Notes: generated by a model not told the origin, from the sequence alone. A DNA stretch of 64,000 nucleotides from Micrococcaceae bacterium RIT 802 (GCA_016892645.1 JAFEMX010000007.1:62001-126000), one strand, 5' to 3'; counted from the stretch's first letter, positions 16,724 to 26,521 are shown. Made by a program: numbers and translations.

Positions 16724-19700
16724 ATGTTCCTGCTGGACGCCGAGGAGAGTGGGGATCCCGCGCAGCTGGTCTTCTCCGCATCGGATCTGGTCATCGCCAG
16801 CGAGTGCGAATACCAGTCCCTGTACCGGCTGGACGTCAAGCTCGGCCGGCACCCGAAACCGGACTTCGCCGACGACGAGATGCTGGACCGGGCAGCCCGG
16901 CTTGGTGACGTCCACGAACAGCGGGTGCTCGCCGACCTGCTCGAGGCCCACGGCCCGTGGGACCGAGAACACGGCACCGGGGTCAAGCTCATCGACAAGG
17001 CGGGACCGGCGATGGACCGTCCGGGGCTCGAGGCGCTCGCCGCCGAGACCACCGAGGCACTCACCCTCGGCGCCGACGTCGTCTTCCAGGCCACCTTCTT
17101 CGACGGCGAATTCCTAGGCTTCGCCGACTTCATCGTCCGCGATGCCGACGGCCGCTACGCCGTCTGGGATTCCAAGCTCGCCCGCCATGCCAAGGTCACC
17201 GCGCTGCTGCAACTGGCCGCCTACGGTGACCAGCTCGAGCGCCTCGGCTTTGCCCCCTCCCCCGTCGCCACCCTGGTGCTCGGCAACCAGCGGCACAGCG
17301 ACCACCCGATGCCCGATCTGCTACCGGCGTACCGCGAACGCCGCGCCCGCTTCCGGCGGCTGACGTCCACCCACCGGGCCTCCGGGGCACCGGTGGCCTG
17401 GATGCAGGAGGGCATCACCGCCTGCGGCCGCTGCGACTACTGCGCCGAGCAGGTCGCCGCGCACGATGACCTGCTGCTGGTCGGCGGCATGACCTCGGCC
17501 CGCCGCCGCAAGCTGATGGCCGCCGGCATCACCACCATGCACCAGCTCGCCGAACAACCGGCACCGGCCGGTGAAGGCGCCGACTCCGCGCTGGGACGGC
17601 TGCGCGAGCAGGCCCGCGCACAGACCGGCCTGCTGGACTACGACGGCTCAGCATCGGCCGGGGACCACACCGTCTCCTACCGCATCAGGCCCGGGCACAC
17701 CATCGACGCCCTGCCCCCGGCCAGCACCGGCGACATCTTCTTCGACTTCGAGGGCGACCCGCTGTGGCAGGACCCCGACACCGGCAGCTGGGGCATCGAG
17801 TACCTCTTCGGCGTCATCGAGCACGACACCGGCACGCCGGTCTTCCGGCCGTTCTGGGCCCACTCCCGGGCCGGGGAGAAACGCGCCTTCCTGGACTTCC
17901 TGGCCTACGTCGAGGACCGCCGCCGGCGCTGGCCGGACCTGCACGTCTACCACTACGCCCCCTACGAGAAGTCGGCGCTGCGCAACCTCTCCACCACCCA
18001 CACCGCAGGCGAGGACACCGTGGACGCCTGGCTGCGGGAGGGCCTGCTGGTGGACCTGTTCGACACCGTGCGGCATTCGCTGCGCATCTCCGAGGCGTCG
18101 TATTCGATCAAGAAGCTCGAACCGCTCTACATGGGCGACCACCTGCGCGGCGGGGACGTCAAGGACGCCGGAGCCTCCGTGGTCGCCTACGCCCACTACT
18201 GCACGGCCCGCGACGACGGCCGGACCGCCGAGGCCGACGAGGTCCTGGCCTCCATCTCCGACTACAACGAATACGACTGCCTCTCCACCCTGCGCCTGCG
18301 TGACTGGCTGCTCGGCCTCGCCGCGGCGCACCCGGCCACCCCGGGACCGGGCACCGCCACCTCCCCGGGCACCGCCGTCGTCCCCGGGGCCGAGGCCCCA
18401 CCACGGGAGGCCTACCAGCCCACCGGGGACGAGCTGGCCCTGCAGTCCTATCTCGCGCTGGACACTGACTTCTCCGGGCTCGACGGCGAAGCCGGGGAGC
18501 GCGCCCGGGCCGACCATGCGGCAGTGGCCATGGTCGCCGCGGCCACCGGCTACCACCGGCGCGAGGACAAGCAGTTCTGGTGGGGCCACTTCGACCGGCT
18601 CGAATCCCCCGTCGACGACTGGGCCGAAACCCGCAACGTCTTCCTCGTCGACTCCGCCGAGGTCCTCGAGGACTGGACCCGGCCGCCGCGCGCCCGCACC
18701 GAACGCCGCGTGCTGGAACTGGCGGGCACCGCCTCGGACGGGACCGACCTGCGGGTCGGCGGCAGCTGGTTCCGCATGTACGACGCGCCCGTTCCCGACG
18801 GTGCCGACGTCCCGCTCGACGCGGATGGGCTGCCGCTGCCGCACGCCCGCGGCGGGATCTTCGACACGGAGGTCACCGCAGTGGACTCCAGCGGGGACAC
18901 CACGGTGCTGACCGTCGTCGAGAAGTCCTCGGGGCGCATCGCCCCCTACCCGCAGACGCCGATGGCACTCACCCCCGGCAAGCCCATCATGACCGTATCC
19001 ATCCGCGAGGCCCTGGCCGAGCTGGCCCGCGAGGTCGGTTCCGGACTGGACATCCCCCCGGGGCACGACGACGGGGCCCCGGGCGTCGTGGCGCAGGCAC
19101 CGCGGCTGCCCCGTCACCCGGGCATCGACATCCTGGCCCGCCGGGCACCGCGCCTGGCCACCCTCGAGGCGCTACCCGCCGTCGAACACGATGCCGACGG
19201 ACGCGGCGACTACACCGCCGCGATCACCACCGCCGTGGCCGACCTCGACCGCTCCTACCTCGCCGTCCAGGGGCCTCCCGGCACGGGCAAGACCCATGTC
19301 GGCTCCCACGTCATCGCCGCCCTGGTGATGCGCGGATGGAAGATCGGGGTGGTCGGACAGTCCCACGCCGTCGTGGAGAACATGCTCACCGCGGCGATCA
19401 CCAAGGCAGGCGTCGATCCCGAACGTGTGGGCAAGCGGCCCAAGGACCCCTCCGCCCCCGTCGCCTGGACCGTCACGGACGAGAAGAAGTTCGGCACGCT
19501 GCTCGACTCCGACGGTGGGGCGCTCATCGGCGGGACGGCCTGGACGATGACCGGAAAACAGGTCCCGGCCGGGTCGCTGGACCTGCTGGTCATCGACGAG
19601 GCCGGCCAGTTCTCGCTGGCCAACACGTTGGCCGTCTCCCGGGCGGCCCGGCGCCTGCTGCTGCTCGGCGACCCGCGCCAGCTGCCCCAGGTCACCCAGG

Positions 19701-20383
19701 GCACCCACCCCGAGCCGGTCGACGAGTCGGCGCTCGGCTGGCTATCGGAGGGCAACGCCACGCTGCCGGCCGAGCTGGGCTACTTCCTCGCCGACTCCTG
19801 GCGCATGCACCCGGCCCTGTGCGAGAAGGTCTCGGTGCTCAGCTACGCCGGCCGGCTCGCCGCGGCCCCCGCCGCCGCGCTGCGCCGGCTCGACGGCGCC
19901 GATCCGGGGGTCGAGACCGTCATGGTGCCCCACCGGGGCAACGTGACCTCCAGCGTGGAGGAGGCCACCGAGGTCATCGACCAGGTCCGCCGCCATCTGG
20001 GCCTGCGCTGGGACGGCGGCCGCGGTGGTCCCGCCCGGTCGCTGGGCCAGGAGGACATCCTGGTCGTCGCCGCGTACAACGCGCAGGTCAACCTGGTCCG
20101 CGAACGGCTCGACGCGGCGGGTCTGTCCGGGGTCCGGGTGGGCACGGTCGACAGGTTCCAGGGCCAGGAGGCACCGGTCGTGTTGGTGAGCATGGCGGTC
20201 TCGGCCGCGGCGGAGGCCCCGCGTGGCATGGACTTCCTGCTCAACCGCAACCGCATCAACGTCGCCGTTTCCCGGGGGCAGTGGCGTGCCGTCATCATCC
20301 GCTCCCCCGAGCTGACGAACTTCATGCCGAACCGGCCGGACGGGCTGGCCGAGCTCGGTGCCTTCGTGGGGCTGTGCAGCTAG
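16724..20383 (+). CDS. TM0106-type RecB-like nuclease fused to an UPF1/DNA2-type helicase
   Basis: A 1219-aa nucleic-acid processing protein. The N-terminal 300 residues are a RecB-like nuclease (SASDLVIASECEYQSLYRLD; EFLGFADFIVRDADGRYAVWDSK) followed by a Cys cluster CGRCDYC near residue 235. A second nuclease-like module of RNase H fold starts near 335 (GDIFFDFEGDP) and ends with EYDCLSTLRLRDWL. The C-terminal half is a superfamily-1 helicase: Walker A GPPGTGKTH near residue 850, Walker B VIDEAGQFSL, GDPRQLPQV, TVDRFQGQEAPVVLVSMA and NVAVSRGQWRAV. The family is known in actinobacteria; its role, probably DNA repair or RNA/DNA surveillance, is not established. ATG 16724 is preferred because GGGGG (16714-16718) is correctly placed; ATG 16712 is the alternative. 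Confidence 0.9.
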   Translation: MFLLDAEESGDPAQLVFSASDLVIASECEYQSLYRLDVKLGRHPKPDFADDEMLDRAARLGDVHEQRVLADLLEAHGPWDREHGTGVKLIDKAGPAMDRPGLEALAAETTEALTLGADVVFQATFFDGEFLGFADFIVRDADGRYAVWDSKLARHAKVTALLQLAAYGDQLERLGFAPSPVATLVLGNQRHSDHPMPDLLPAYRERRARFRRLTSTHRASGAPVAWMQEGITACGRCDYCAEQVAAHDDLLLVGGMTSARRRKLMAAGITTMHQLAEQPAPAGEGADSALGRLREQARAQTGLLDYDGSASAGDHTVSYRIRPGHTIDALPPASTGDIFFDFEGDPLWQDPDTGSWGIEYLFGVIEHDTGTPVFRPFWAHSRAGEKRAFLDFLAYVEDRRRRWPDLHVYHYAPYEKSALRNLSTTHTAGEDTVDAWLREGLLVDLFDTVRHSLRISEASYSIKKLEPLYMGDHLRGGDVKDAGASVVAYAHYCTARDDGRTAEADEVLASISDYNEYDCLSTLRLRDWLLGLAAAHPATPGPGTATSPGTAVVPGAEAPPREAYQPTGDELALQSYLALDTDFSGLDGEAGERARADHAAVAMVAAATGYHRREDKQFWWGHFDRLESPVDDWAETRNVFLVDSAEVLEDWTRPPRARTERRVLELAGTASDGTDLRVGGSWFRMYDAPVPDGADVPLDADGLPLPHARGGIFDTEVTAVDSSGDTTVLTVVEKSSGRIAPYPQTPMALTPGKPIMTVSIREALAELAREVGSGLDIPPGHDDGAPGVVAQAPRLPRHPGIDILARRAPRLATLEALPAVEHDADGRGDYTAAITTAVADLDRSYLAVQGPPGTGKTHVGSHVIAALVMRGWKIGVVGQSHAVVENMLTAAITKAGVDPERVGKRPKDPSAPVAWTVTDEKKFGTLLDSDGGALIGGTAWTMTGKQVPAGSLDLLVIDEAGQFSLANTLAVSRAARRLLLLGDPRQLPQVTQGTHPEPVDESALGWLSEGNATLPAELGYFLADSWRMHPALCEKVSVLSYAGRLAAAPAAALRRLDGADPGVETVMVPHRGNVTSSVEEATEVIDQVRRHLGLRWDGGRGGPARSLGQEDILVVAAYNAQVNLVRERLDAAGLSGVRVGTVDRFQGQEAPVVLVSMAVSAAAEAPRGMDFLLNRNRINVAVSRGQWRAVIIRSPELTNFMPNRPDGLAELGAFVGLCS

Positions 20384-20444
20384 TCGATCGATGCCGGGCC
20401 CGGCCCTCCCACCCGGTGCGTGCGCCTGCTGCTAGCGTGTGCCC

Positions 20445-21347
20445 ATGAGCGCATTCACCGGCCTGGTCGCCTACCCCGTCACCCCGTTCGATGAGTCCGG
20501 CGCGGTCAACCACGCCGAACTGCGCAGGCATCTGGCCTCGCTGGCGGTCTCCGGCGTCGACGCCATTGCCGTGCTGGGTTCCTCGGGCAGCTTCGCCTAC
20601 CTGGATGCCGCGGAGCGTGCAGCAGTCATCGCCACCGCCGTCGACGCCGTGCGCGGGGCCGACCCGGCACTTCCCCTCTATGCAGGGGTCAGTGCGGTGT
20701 CCACCACCGAACTGATGGGCCACGTGGAGGCGGCCGTGGCCGCAGGGGTCGACGGGCTGTTGCTCTCCACGGTGTCCTACGTCCCGCTGGACGACGACGA
20801 GGTCGCGGCCCAGTGCCGACTCGTCGCCGCGGCATCGGACACGCCGATCTGCCTGTACTCCAACCCCGGGACCACCAACTTCTCCTTCTCGCTGGACCTC
20901 ATCGCCGAGCTCGCCGCCGAGCCGACGATCACCGCGGTGAAGGAATCGGCCCCCGACTACGCGACGTTCGGGGAACGGCACGCGGCCCTCGCTGCGCGGG
21001 TGCCCGCCGGTTTCAGCCACGGCATGAGCGGGGACGCACTGATAGCCGAAGCCGGATTCGCCGCGGACGCCTGGCACTCCGGCCCCGCCTCCGTGCTGCC
21101 GGCGCACTACGCGGCACTGCGGGCTGCACTGGTCGACGGCGAAACCAGCGAGGCCGCCCGCCTCCGCGACGAACTCGCCCCGCTGATGCGCGAATTCACC
21201 GGGCTGCGCAAGCTCAGCAACCTGTACGCCCTGGCCCGCGCCGCGGGCATCGACTCCGGCGAACCGCGCCGACCGCTGCTGCCCATCCCGGGAAGCAGCC
21301 GTCGCGATCTCGCCCGCCTGATCGGCGAACTCGCCGAGCCGTTGTAG
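20445..21347 (+). CDS. Dihydrodipicolinate synthase/N-acetylneuraminate lyase family aldolase
   Basis: Class I aldolase of the DapA/NanA superfamily, 300 aa. Visible elements are TGLVAYPVTPFDESGAVNHA at the N-terminus, AIAVLGSSGSFAYLDAAER, the Tyr motif CLYSNPGTTNFSFS and the Schiff-base Lys in TITAVKESAPDYA. The housekeeping DapA motif GTTGE is replaced by GSSGS, and the gene is monocistronic, so a catabolic or keto-acid aldolase is more likely than the lysine-pathway enzyme. The substrate is unknown. TAGCGT (20433-20438) lies exactly 6 nt before the ATG and fits a leaderless mRNA, favouring this start over an in-frame GTG at 20439. Confidence 0.85.
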   Translation: MSAFTGLVAYPVTPFDESGAVNHAELRRHLASLAVSGVDAIAVLGSSGSFAYLDAAERAAVIATAVDAVRGADPALPLYAGVSAVSTTELMGHVEAAVAAGVDGLLLSTVSYVPLDDDEVAAQCRLVAAASDTPICLYSNPGTTNFSFSLDLIAELAAEPTITAVKESAPDYATFGERHAALAARVPAGFSHGMSGDALIAEAGFAADAWHSGPASVLPAHYAALRAALVDGETSEAARLRDELAPLMREFTGLRKLSNLYALARAAGIDSGEPRRPLLPIPGSSRRDLARLIGELAEPL

Positions 21348-21458
21348 GGGCCGCGGGGCCATCCGTTCCAGTCCCCCCCACGTGGCGCGTATCTCAGGAA
21401 TCCACCTTCTGTGCGCAGGGGTTCGAAGTCCGGCGCGACTCGTGCTAGACAGGGGGGC

Positions 21459-22463
21459 ATGGAAATGCGCAATTTGGCGGGCACCATGGTGCGTCCGCTC
21501 GGTTTGGGGTGCATGAACCTCAGCCACGGGTATTCAAACTTCCCGAGCTACGCAGACGGCGCCACGCTGCTGCGGCACGCCCTCGAAGCCGGGGTCGACC
21601 ATTTCGACACGGCCACCCTCTACGGCAGGGGCTGCAACGAGGAACTCCTCGGCGCCGCCTTGGGCAAGCGCCGCGATGACTTCTTCCTGGCCAGCAAATG
21701 CGGGTTGGAGATCATGGCACCCGGCGAACGGGGCCGCATCGACGGCCGGCCGGAAACCATCAGGGCCCAGGCCGAGGCCTCGCTGAACCGCCTGGGCACC
21801 AACTACATCGACCTCTACTACCTGCACCGGCTGGACCCGGATGTCCCGGTGGAGGAAAGCGTCGGGGCGCTGGCCGATCTCGTCGCGGAGGGCGCCATTG
21901 GCGCCATCGGGCTGTCCGAGGTCTCCGCGGCCACGCTGCGCCGGGCCGCCGCCGAATACCCGATCGCCGCAGTGCAGAACGAGTATTCGCTGGCCACCCG
22001 CAATTCCGAGTTGGGCCTGCTGGAGGCCTGCCGGGAACTCGGGACCGCGTTCGTGGCCTTCAGCCCGCTCTGCCGTGCCTTCCTCACGGGCACGTTGCGG
22101 GACCCGCAGTCCCTCCCGGAACAGGACATGCGCCGCTCCATGCCGCGCTTCTCCGCCGAGAACTACCCGGCCAACCTGAGGTTGCTCGCGCAGGTCGAGG
22201 CCATCGCCGACCGGCTGGGCATCAGCTGCGCCCAGCTGGCGTTGGCCTGGGTGCTGGCCCAGGGCGAGCATGTGCACGCGATTCCGGGAACCACCAGCAC
22301 CGACCACCTGGACGAGAACCTCGGCGCCGGGGACATTGTGCTCGACGAGGCGACGCTCACCGAGCTCGGGGACATCATCAACTCCGGGACCATGCACGGT
22401 GCCCGCTACAACGCCGGGCAGCAGCGCACCATCGACACCGAGGAATTCGCTCCCACCCCCTGA
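21459..22463 (+). CDS. Aldo/keto reductase
   Basis: NADPH-dependent oxidoreductase of the AKR (TIM-barrel) superfamily, 334 aa, similar to AKR13/YajO-type members. The catalytic tetrad is visible: Asp and Tyr in FDTATLYGRG, Lys in LASKCG, and His in LYYLHRLDPDVP. The cofactor region LALAWVLAQG and the phosphate-binding AIPGTTSTDHLDENLGA follow. Substrate unknown. TAGACA (21446-21451) ends 7 nt before ATG 21459, suggesting a leaderless transcript. An alternative ATG at 21465 is 7 nt after a G-rich stretch that could act as a ribosome-binding site. A strong terminator follows. Confidence 0.9.
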   Translation: MEMRNLAGTMVRPLGLGCMNLSHGYSNFPSYADGATLLRHALEAGVDHFDTATLYGRGCNEELLGAALGKRRDDFFLASKCGLEIMAPGERGRIDGRPETIRAQAEASLNRLGTNYIDLYYLHRLDPDVPVEESVGALADLVAEGAIGAIGLSEVSAATLRRAAAEYPIAAVQNEYSLATRNSELGLLEACRELGTAFVAFSPLCRAFLTGTLRDPQSLPEQDMRRSMPRFSAENYPANLRLLAQVEAIADRLGISCAQLALAWVLAQGEHVHAIPGTTSTDHLDENLGAGDIVLDEATLTELGDIINSGTMHGARYNAGQQRTIDTEEFAPTP

Positions 22464-22483
22464 GGACGTCCTCCACCGCTGCT

Positions 22484-22520
22484 CGATGCCGGCGCTTCCC
22501 TCCGGGACGCGCCGGCATCG
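22484..22520. terminator. Bidirectional terminator between convergent genes
   Basis: CGATGCCGGCGC (22484-22495) and GCGCCGGCATCG (22509-22520) pair perfectly over 12 bp, with an inner TCCC/GGGA stem closing on a TCC loop. It lies between the stops of the aldo/keto reductase and the deacetylase lipoprotein. Confidence 0.82.
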
Positions 22521-22531
22521 TCGTGTGCGAG

Positions 22532-23872
22532 CTACTTCAGGTACTTCTTGCGGGCCGGGTCGATGACCTTCTCGACGTCGAAGAACTTCTCCAGGACGTG
22601 GTGTTTGCCCTCCATGGCGGCCTTCATGCTCAGCCCGTCGACGTTGATGCGGGCCTGGCGGAGGTAGTCGTCGGTCAGCTGCATCCATGCCGGGGTCGAG
22701 GTGTCGATGCCGAAGTAGAAATCGAAGCCGTCCTTCTTCATCAGCCGGTACTTCGAGCCGGAGTACCTTTCGATGCCCGCCAGATCGGCGCCGAAGGGGA
22801 AGATCAACAAGTCGGTGTCGCCGATGAGCGGGCGGACTTCGTCGTCCCATTTCCGGGTGTCGCGCTTGATGCGGTCCAGGGAGGAGGAGGTCATGTTCGC
22901 GTGGCCCCAGGTGTGCGAGGCGAACACCCAGCCCTCGTCCTTCAGCGCGGCGGCGACCTTCTTGGCCTGCTGCTTCTGCGCGGGAAGGTCGATGTGCTTG
23001 TCATCGCCGTATTCGATGTCGCTGGTCCGGTAGCCCAGCACGCCGTTGTAGCCGGTCAACGCGATGATGCCCTTGGAACCGCGGTAGGAGAACCCGGGAT
23101 GCTCCTCGACGAAATCATCGACGATGGTGGGCATGTCATAGGCCCCGCGCACTGTCTTGCCGTGGGGGTCCTTGTACGTGTTGGTGACCTTGCCCGCGCC
23201 GTCCACGGTCAGGTTGGCGGCGAACCCGTCGCCCTTCATGTACTCGTAGTAGCTGACGTCGTCCTCCGAGAGGACCAGTGGCTTCTTGCCTTTCGGGAGC
23301 TTGATCGGCCGGTACTCCATGTCCCCCTGGGCATTCTTCCGGGCGATGTCGTGCGGGTTCACCAGCACGTAGCCCTTCTTGTAGACCGAGGCGAGGATGG
23401 CCTTGAACTCCTTGACCGTCACCATGTAGTCCGCGTAGCCCTGCGCGCTGGGACCCGGGTCGAAGGCCCGTTTCGGGTCGACGATCAGCGAGTGGAAGAA
23501 CAGGTGCGATATCTGCGAGTTGTCCTTCCACGTGACGGCCTTCTTCTGCTGGGCGGTGATCTTCTGCGTGAGATCGTCCACGTGCTGGCCGGCGAGGGGC
23601 TTGAGTTCCTTCAACGCCGCGGTGTAGTCGTACTGGGCGGCAGCTGTCGTGGCGGCGTCGATACCAGCTTGGTGGCGCTCCTCCGGGGAGGGGCCCTGCT
23701 CGGTGCCCTGGCTGGATCCGGGCCCCTGCCCGGCCCAGGTTCCGCCGCCGGGCGCGCTCCGCTGGCTGCCGGGTTCGGCCGGGCCGGAGCAACCGCCCAG
23801 GGCGAGCGCGACGGCCAGCCCCATACCGGTGATGGCGGCCCGCATGGATCGGGTCGAGTCGTGTCCGGACAT
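22532..23872 (-). CDS. Polysaccharide-deacetylase-like lipoprotein
   Basis: Secreted, membrane-anchored protein of 446 aa. The signal peptide ends in ALALGGC (lipobox Cys about residue 28), followed by a Pro/Gly/Ser-rich tether to about residue 65. The catalytic region resembles NodB/CE4 deacetylases: an Asp pair in VLSEDDVSYYE near residue 202 and the metal-binding SHTWGH near 320, which are usual positions for motifs 1 and 2. An N-terminal helical part (about 65-150) is not recognised. A cell-wall or exopolysaccharide deacetylase is likely. ATG 23872 follows an AAGGGGG ribosome-binding site; a GTG three codons upstream overlaps that site and is less likely. Confidence 0.83.
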   Translation of the reverse strand: MSGHDSTRSMRAAITGMGLAVALALGGCSGPAEPGSQRSAPGGGTWAGQGPGSSQGTEQGPSPEERHQAGIDAATTAAAQYDYTAALKELKPLAGQHVDDLTQKITAQQKKAVTWKDNSQISHLFFHSLIVDPKRAFDPGPSAQGYADYMVTVKEFKAILASVYKKGYVLVNPHDIARKNAQGDMEYRPIKLPKGKKPLVLSEDDVSYYEYMKGDGFAANLTVDGAGKVTNTYKDPHGKTVRGAYDMPTIVDDFVEEHPGFSYRGSKGIIALTGYNGVLGYRTSDIEYGDDKHIDLPAQKQQAKKVAAALKDEGWVFASHTWGHANMTSSSLDRIKRDTRKWDDEVRPLIGDTDLLIFPFGADLAGIERYSGSKYRLMKKDGFDFYFGIDTSTPAWMQLTDDYLRQARINVDGLSMKAAMEGKHHVLEKFFDVEKVIDPARKKYLK

Positions 23873-23997
23873 GGTCCGCACCCCCTTGATGCATCGGCGA
23901 ACGGCGGCCGACGCATGCTGGGGCCGGACACCGTTGACTCCACGCTAGCGCCCCGGCTTCGGGGGTAGCGGCCGACACGCCCCGCGGAAGCCGTGGT

Positions 23998-24747
23998 TCA
24001 TCCGGGCGCGTCGGCGCGAATCCCCGACGCCGGGGCTGCCACGACGGGCGGGCACTCCACCAAACGGTCCAGTTCGTCCAACAGCGGCGAGGCATACTGC
24101 CCGAATTCCCGTTGGAGGTCACGCCGAAAGGCCGTCAGCGCCCGTCGCGCCCCGCAGGCGGCACCGCGGCCGAGATGGGCACGCACGAGGACCTCCATCG
24201 ACCATTCGTCCAGCGGATCCAGTGCGAGGGAACGGCCGGCTGCGTCCGCGGCCCCCCGCATATCCCCGGCGTCGAGGAGTCGCTGGGCCTGACTGGCATG
24301 GTGGTGGATGCGCTGGGTGCGCAGCAGGTCCTGTGCGACCAAGACCCAATCCTCATACCAGCCGGGCAGCAGTTCGGGCTCCGGCCCGAACGGCGTGGGT
24401 GCCTGGCCCGCATCGGCCAAGGTTGCGCGTTCCTCCGCCAGATCGACGGACACGGTCCCGGACAACGCGACCATCGACCCGTCGACGGCGAGCAGCCCCG
24501 GCAGGTCCCTGCCGATGTGGTGGATCGCCACGCGCAGGCTGTCGAGCGCGTGTTGTTCGCTGCTCTCGGGCCAAAGCCTGCCACAGAGCACGAGGCGCGG
24601 GGCCGGGCCGGCGACCGCGAGCAGGGCGACAAGGCGCCGGGAACGCAGCGGCACGGTGCAGGGCCGCCCGTCGCTGCTGAGATTCCAGCCCCCGAGGACC
24701 TGCAGCCGGTAGCCACGCTGGCATCCACCATCCGCATCCCACGTCAT
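23998..24747 (-). CDS. SARP/BTAD-type transcriptional activator
   Basis: A 249-aa regulator with the two-domain layout of small SARPs. Residues about 10-85 form an OmpR-like winged helix (YRLQVLGGWNLSSDG; LCGRLWPESSEQHALDSLR). Residues about 100-235 form the helical bacterial transcriptional activation domain, with LLPGWYEDWVLVAQDLLRTQ and LALDPLDEWSMEVLVRAHL. It is the third gene of a leftward cluster after the caspase fusion and the metallopeptidase, 130 nt downstream of the latter. SARPs bind direct repeats spaced 11 bp; three such repeats lie at 28691-28723 in front of the cluster. ATG 24747 follows GGGGGAG. The 130-nt leader also contains two tandem GGCAACC heptads (24771-24784). Confidence 0.85.
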   Translation of the reverse strand: MTWDADGGCQRGYRLQVLGGWNLSSDGRPCTVPLRSRRLVALLAVAGPAPRLVLCGRLWPESSEQHALDSLRVAIHHIGRDLPGLLAVDGSMVALSGTVSVDLAEERATLADAGQAPTPFGPEPELLPGWYEDWVLVAQDLLRTQRIHHHASQAQRLLDAGDMRGAADAAGRSLALDPLDEWSMEVLVRAHLGRGAACGARRALTAFRRDLQREFGQYASPLLDELDRLVECPPVVAAPASGIRADAPG

Positions 24748-24877
24748 GGTCTGCTCCCCCGTCCCCGTGTGGCAACCGGCAACCATCCATCTTGGCGCCC
24801 ATGTTCCTCGCACCGCACGGGAACGTCAATGCCAGCCGACCAGGGCCCGGACGGGGGTGGAGCACGTGCCTTCGGTG

Positions 24878-26521
24878 TCAGGTCCGGGCCCACCGTCGAG
24901 CGTGCATGGCCAGCATCCTGTCGCGGAACCGCTTGGAATCCGGATCCTCCGCGGCCACCGAGCGTTCACGGTGCAGCTCGTCGAGCTTGGCCTGCTGCCG
25001 GGAGATGTCCAGCACCGGTTTGACGGCCGCGAACACCAGCCGCCCGCCGTCGTCGAAGCGGACCAGCGCCCCGCCGCGGAAGACCACCGCCGCCTCGCAA
25101 CGAACCCCCAGGGCCCGGGCCTCGGAGACGCTGGCAACGAACTCCTGGACCAGCGAGGCCCCCGTCTCGGTGACGGCGAATCCGCTGGGACTGATCCGGG
25201 TGCTCGTGCGCACGGCATCCACCACCAACCCGCGGGACTGGTCGAGCGCCAGGGCCTTCATGAGTGCCGAGTTGTTCCACACGAAGCGCACGACCTCCTC
25301 CGGGCCGGCGTCGAGCATCCCGTTCCCGAAGGCGTACTCGAGCCGATCCAGTCCGTCGACACCGGTGCGGGAGGCGGGATCACCTGCGCTGATCCCGACG
25401 TCGGCGAAGCACGCCACCAGCGTCGCGCGGTAGTTGCGCGGATCATCCGGGACGAGAGTCTCGTCGGCGGCGAGGATGCCACGCAGCAGGTCCTCCGGGC
25501 CGGCATCGACCGGGGGCATATACGCGAGGCCGCGCACGAGCATGCGGCGCACGTGCATGCCCACGGCGGCGCCGGCGGTGGCCACCAGATAGACACTCGA
25601 CCGGCCTCCGGGGATGTCCAGGCGCCGGTTCCACAGCTGCAGGACCGTTTCCATGACCGCGTGGACGACGCCCGAGGCCCGCCAGTGCGGTTCGGGAGAG
25701 AGCCGCCACCCGGCGGGTGGGATCGCGGCCATGGGCGCGCGCAGGGCAGGACCGTGCCCGAACAGGTGGTCGGCCAACCCGAAGAGTCCGGAGCGCAGGA
25801 TCGCCGCATCCAACTGGTCCTGCCCGGCGGGCGCGTCGGGGCCCTGTTGCAGCAAGGCGGCTTCGACGAGGCGCTCGACGACTTCCGCGGAGGTGAAGAC
25901 CGAAAGCAAGGCCATGAGGTCGGCGAGCGCCTCGTGCAGCGAGAACTGGTCGAGCATCGCCCACCGGTCAGACCATCGCGGGCGGTAGCCTGCCAGAACC
26001 GCGTGGGTGACCTCGTGGACGAGCAGGTCGCGGTACAGCGCCACGGGGGTGCCCGCGTGGCGGCCGAGGTTGATGACACAGTCGGCATTCTGATAGCCGG
26101 TCTGGGCAGCGGGGATGTCGGCGTCGGCATCGATGCGCAGCCGACGCCCGCCGGCCCAGCTGATCCGTCGGCCCAGGGTGCGTTCGAAGCTCGCGAGCGT
26201 CTCGCTCGCCACCGCGTACACATGTTGGGCGAGGAACTCGGGATCGTCGGACACCGCAACACCGCCGCGTCCGGGGGCCAGATCCCGAAGGCCCCAGCCG
26301 GCCCCGCAGGCGAGGTCGGGGGCCAGCGGCTCGCCCTGGGCATCCCTGACAGCGACCTCCAACCGGGCGCCGACGGGGCCCGGGGCAGTGCGTTCGGCGG
26401 GGATCCGGACCCTCGTGACCAGGGGCAGGCCGTGGGCTCCGAGGGTGACCGGGCCCTCGGCCACGATCGTGACGTCCTGCTGCTCGCTGGCCGTGTGTTC
26501 CGGCCGTTCGTGGCCTGCCAT
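24878..26521 (-). CDS. Thermolysin-like (gluzincin) metallopeptidase partner of the caspase fusion
   Basis: A 547-aa protein with a zinc-peptidase core: HEVTHAVL (residues about 169-176), then FSLHEALADLMALL with the third ligand Glu near 194. The HExxH...ExxxD pattern is that of M4/thermolysin-like gluzincins. There is no signal peptide, unlike secreted thermolysins, so it is predicted to act in the cytoplasm. The first 130 residues include a beta-rich part with no recognised match. Residues about 230-420 are helical and resemble an M4 C-terminal domain. Residues 430-547 hold a further predicted alpha/beta part (FAVTETGASLVQEFVASVSE). It starts 39 nt after the caspase gene, with GAGAGGGG as ribosome-binding site, so it is almost certainly co-transcribed. 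Confidence 0.78.
   Translation of the reverse strand: MAGHERPEHTASEQQDVTIVAEGPVTLGAHGLPLVTRVRIPAERTAPGPVGARLEVAVRDAQGEPLAPDLACGAGWGLRDLAPGRGGVAVSDDPEFLAQHVYAVASETLASFERTLGRRISWAGGRRLRIDADADIPAAQTGYQNADCVINLGRHAGTPVALYRDLLVHEVTHAVLAGYRPRWSDRWAMLDQFSLHEALADLMALLSVFTSAEVVERLVEAALLQQGPDAPAGQDQLDAAILRSGLFGLADHLFGHGPALRAPMAAIPPAGWRLSPEPHWRASGVVHAVMETVLQLWNRRLDIPGGRSSVYLVATAGAAVGMHVRRMLVRGLAYMPPVDAGPEDLLRGILAADETLVPDDPRNYRATLVACFADVGISAGDPASRTGVDGLDRLEYAFGNGMLDAGPEEVVRFVWNNSALMKALALDQSRGLVVDAVRTSTRISPSGFAVTETGASLVQEFVASVSEARALGVRCEAAVVFRGGALVRFDDGGRLVFAAVKPVLDISRQQAKLDELHRERSVAAEDPDSKRFRDRMLAMHARRWART

Noticed and set aside
21421-21441. GGGGTTCGAAGTCC, resembling a tRNA T-arm
   Set aside because: The base after the putative loop is not the required C61, and no acceptor stem, D-arm or anticodon arm can be built around it.
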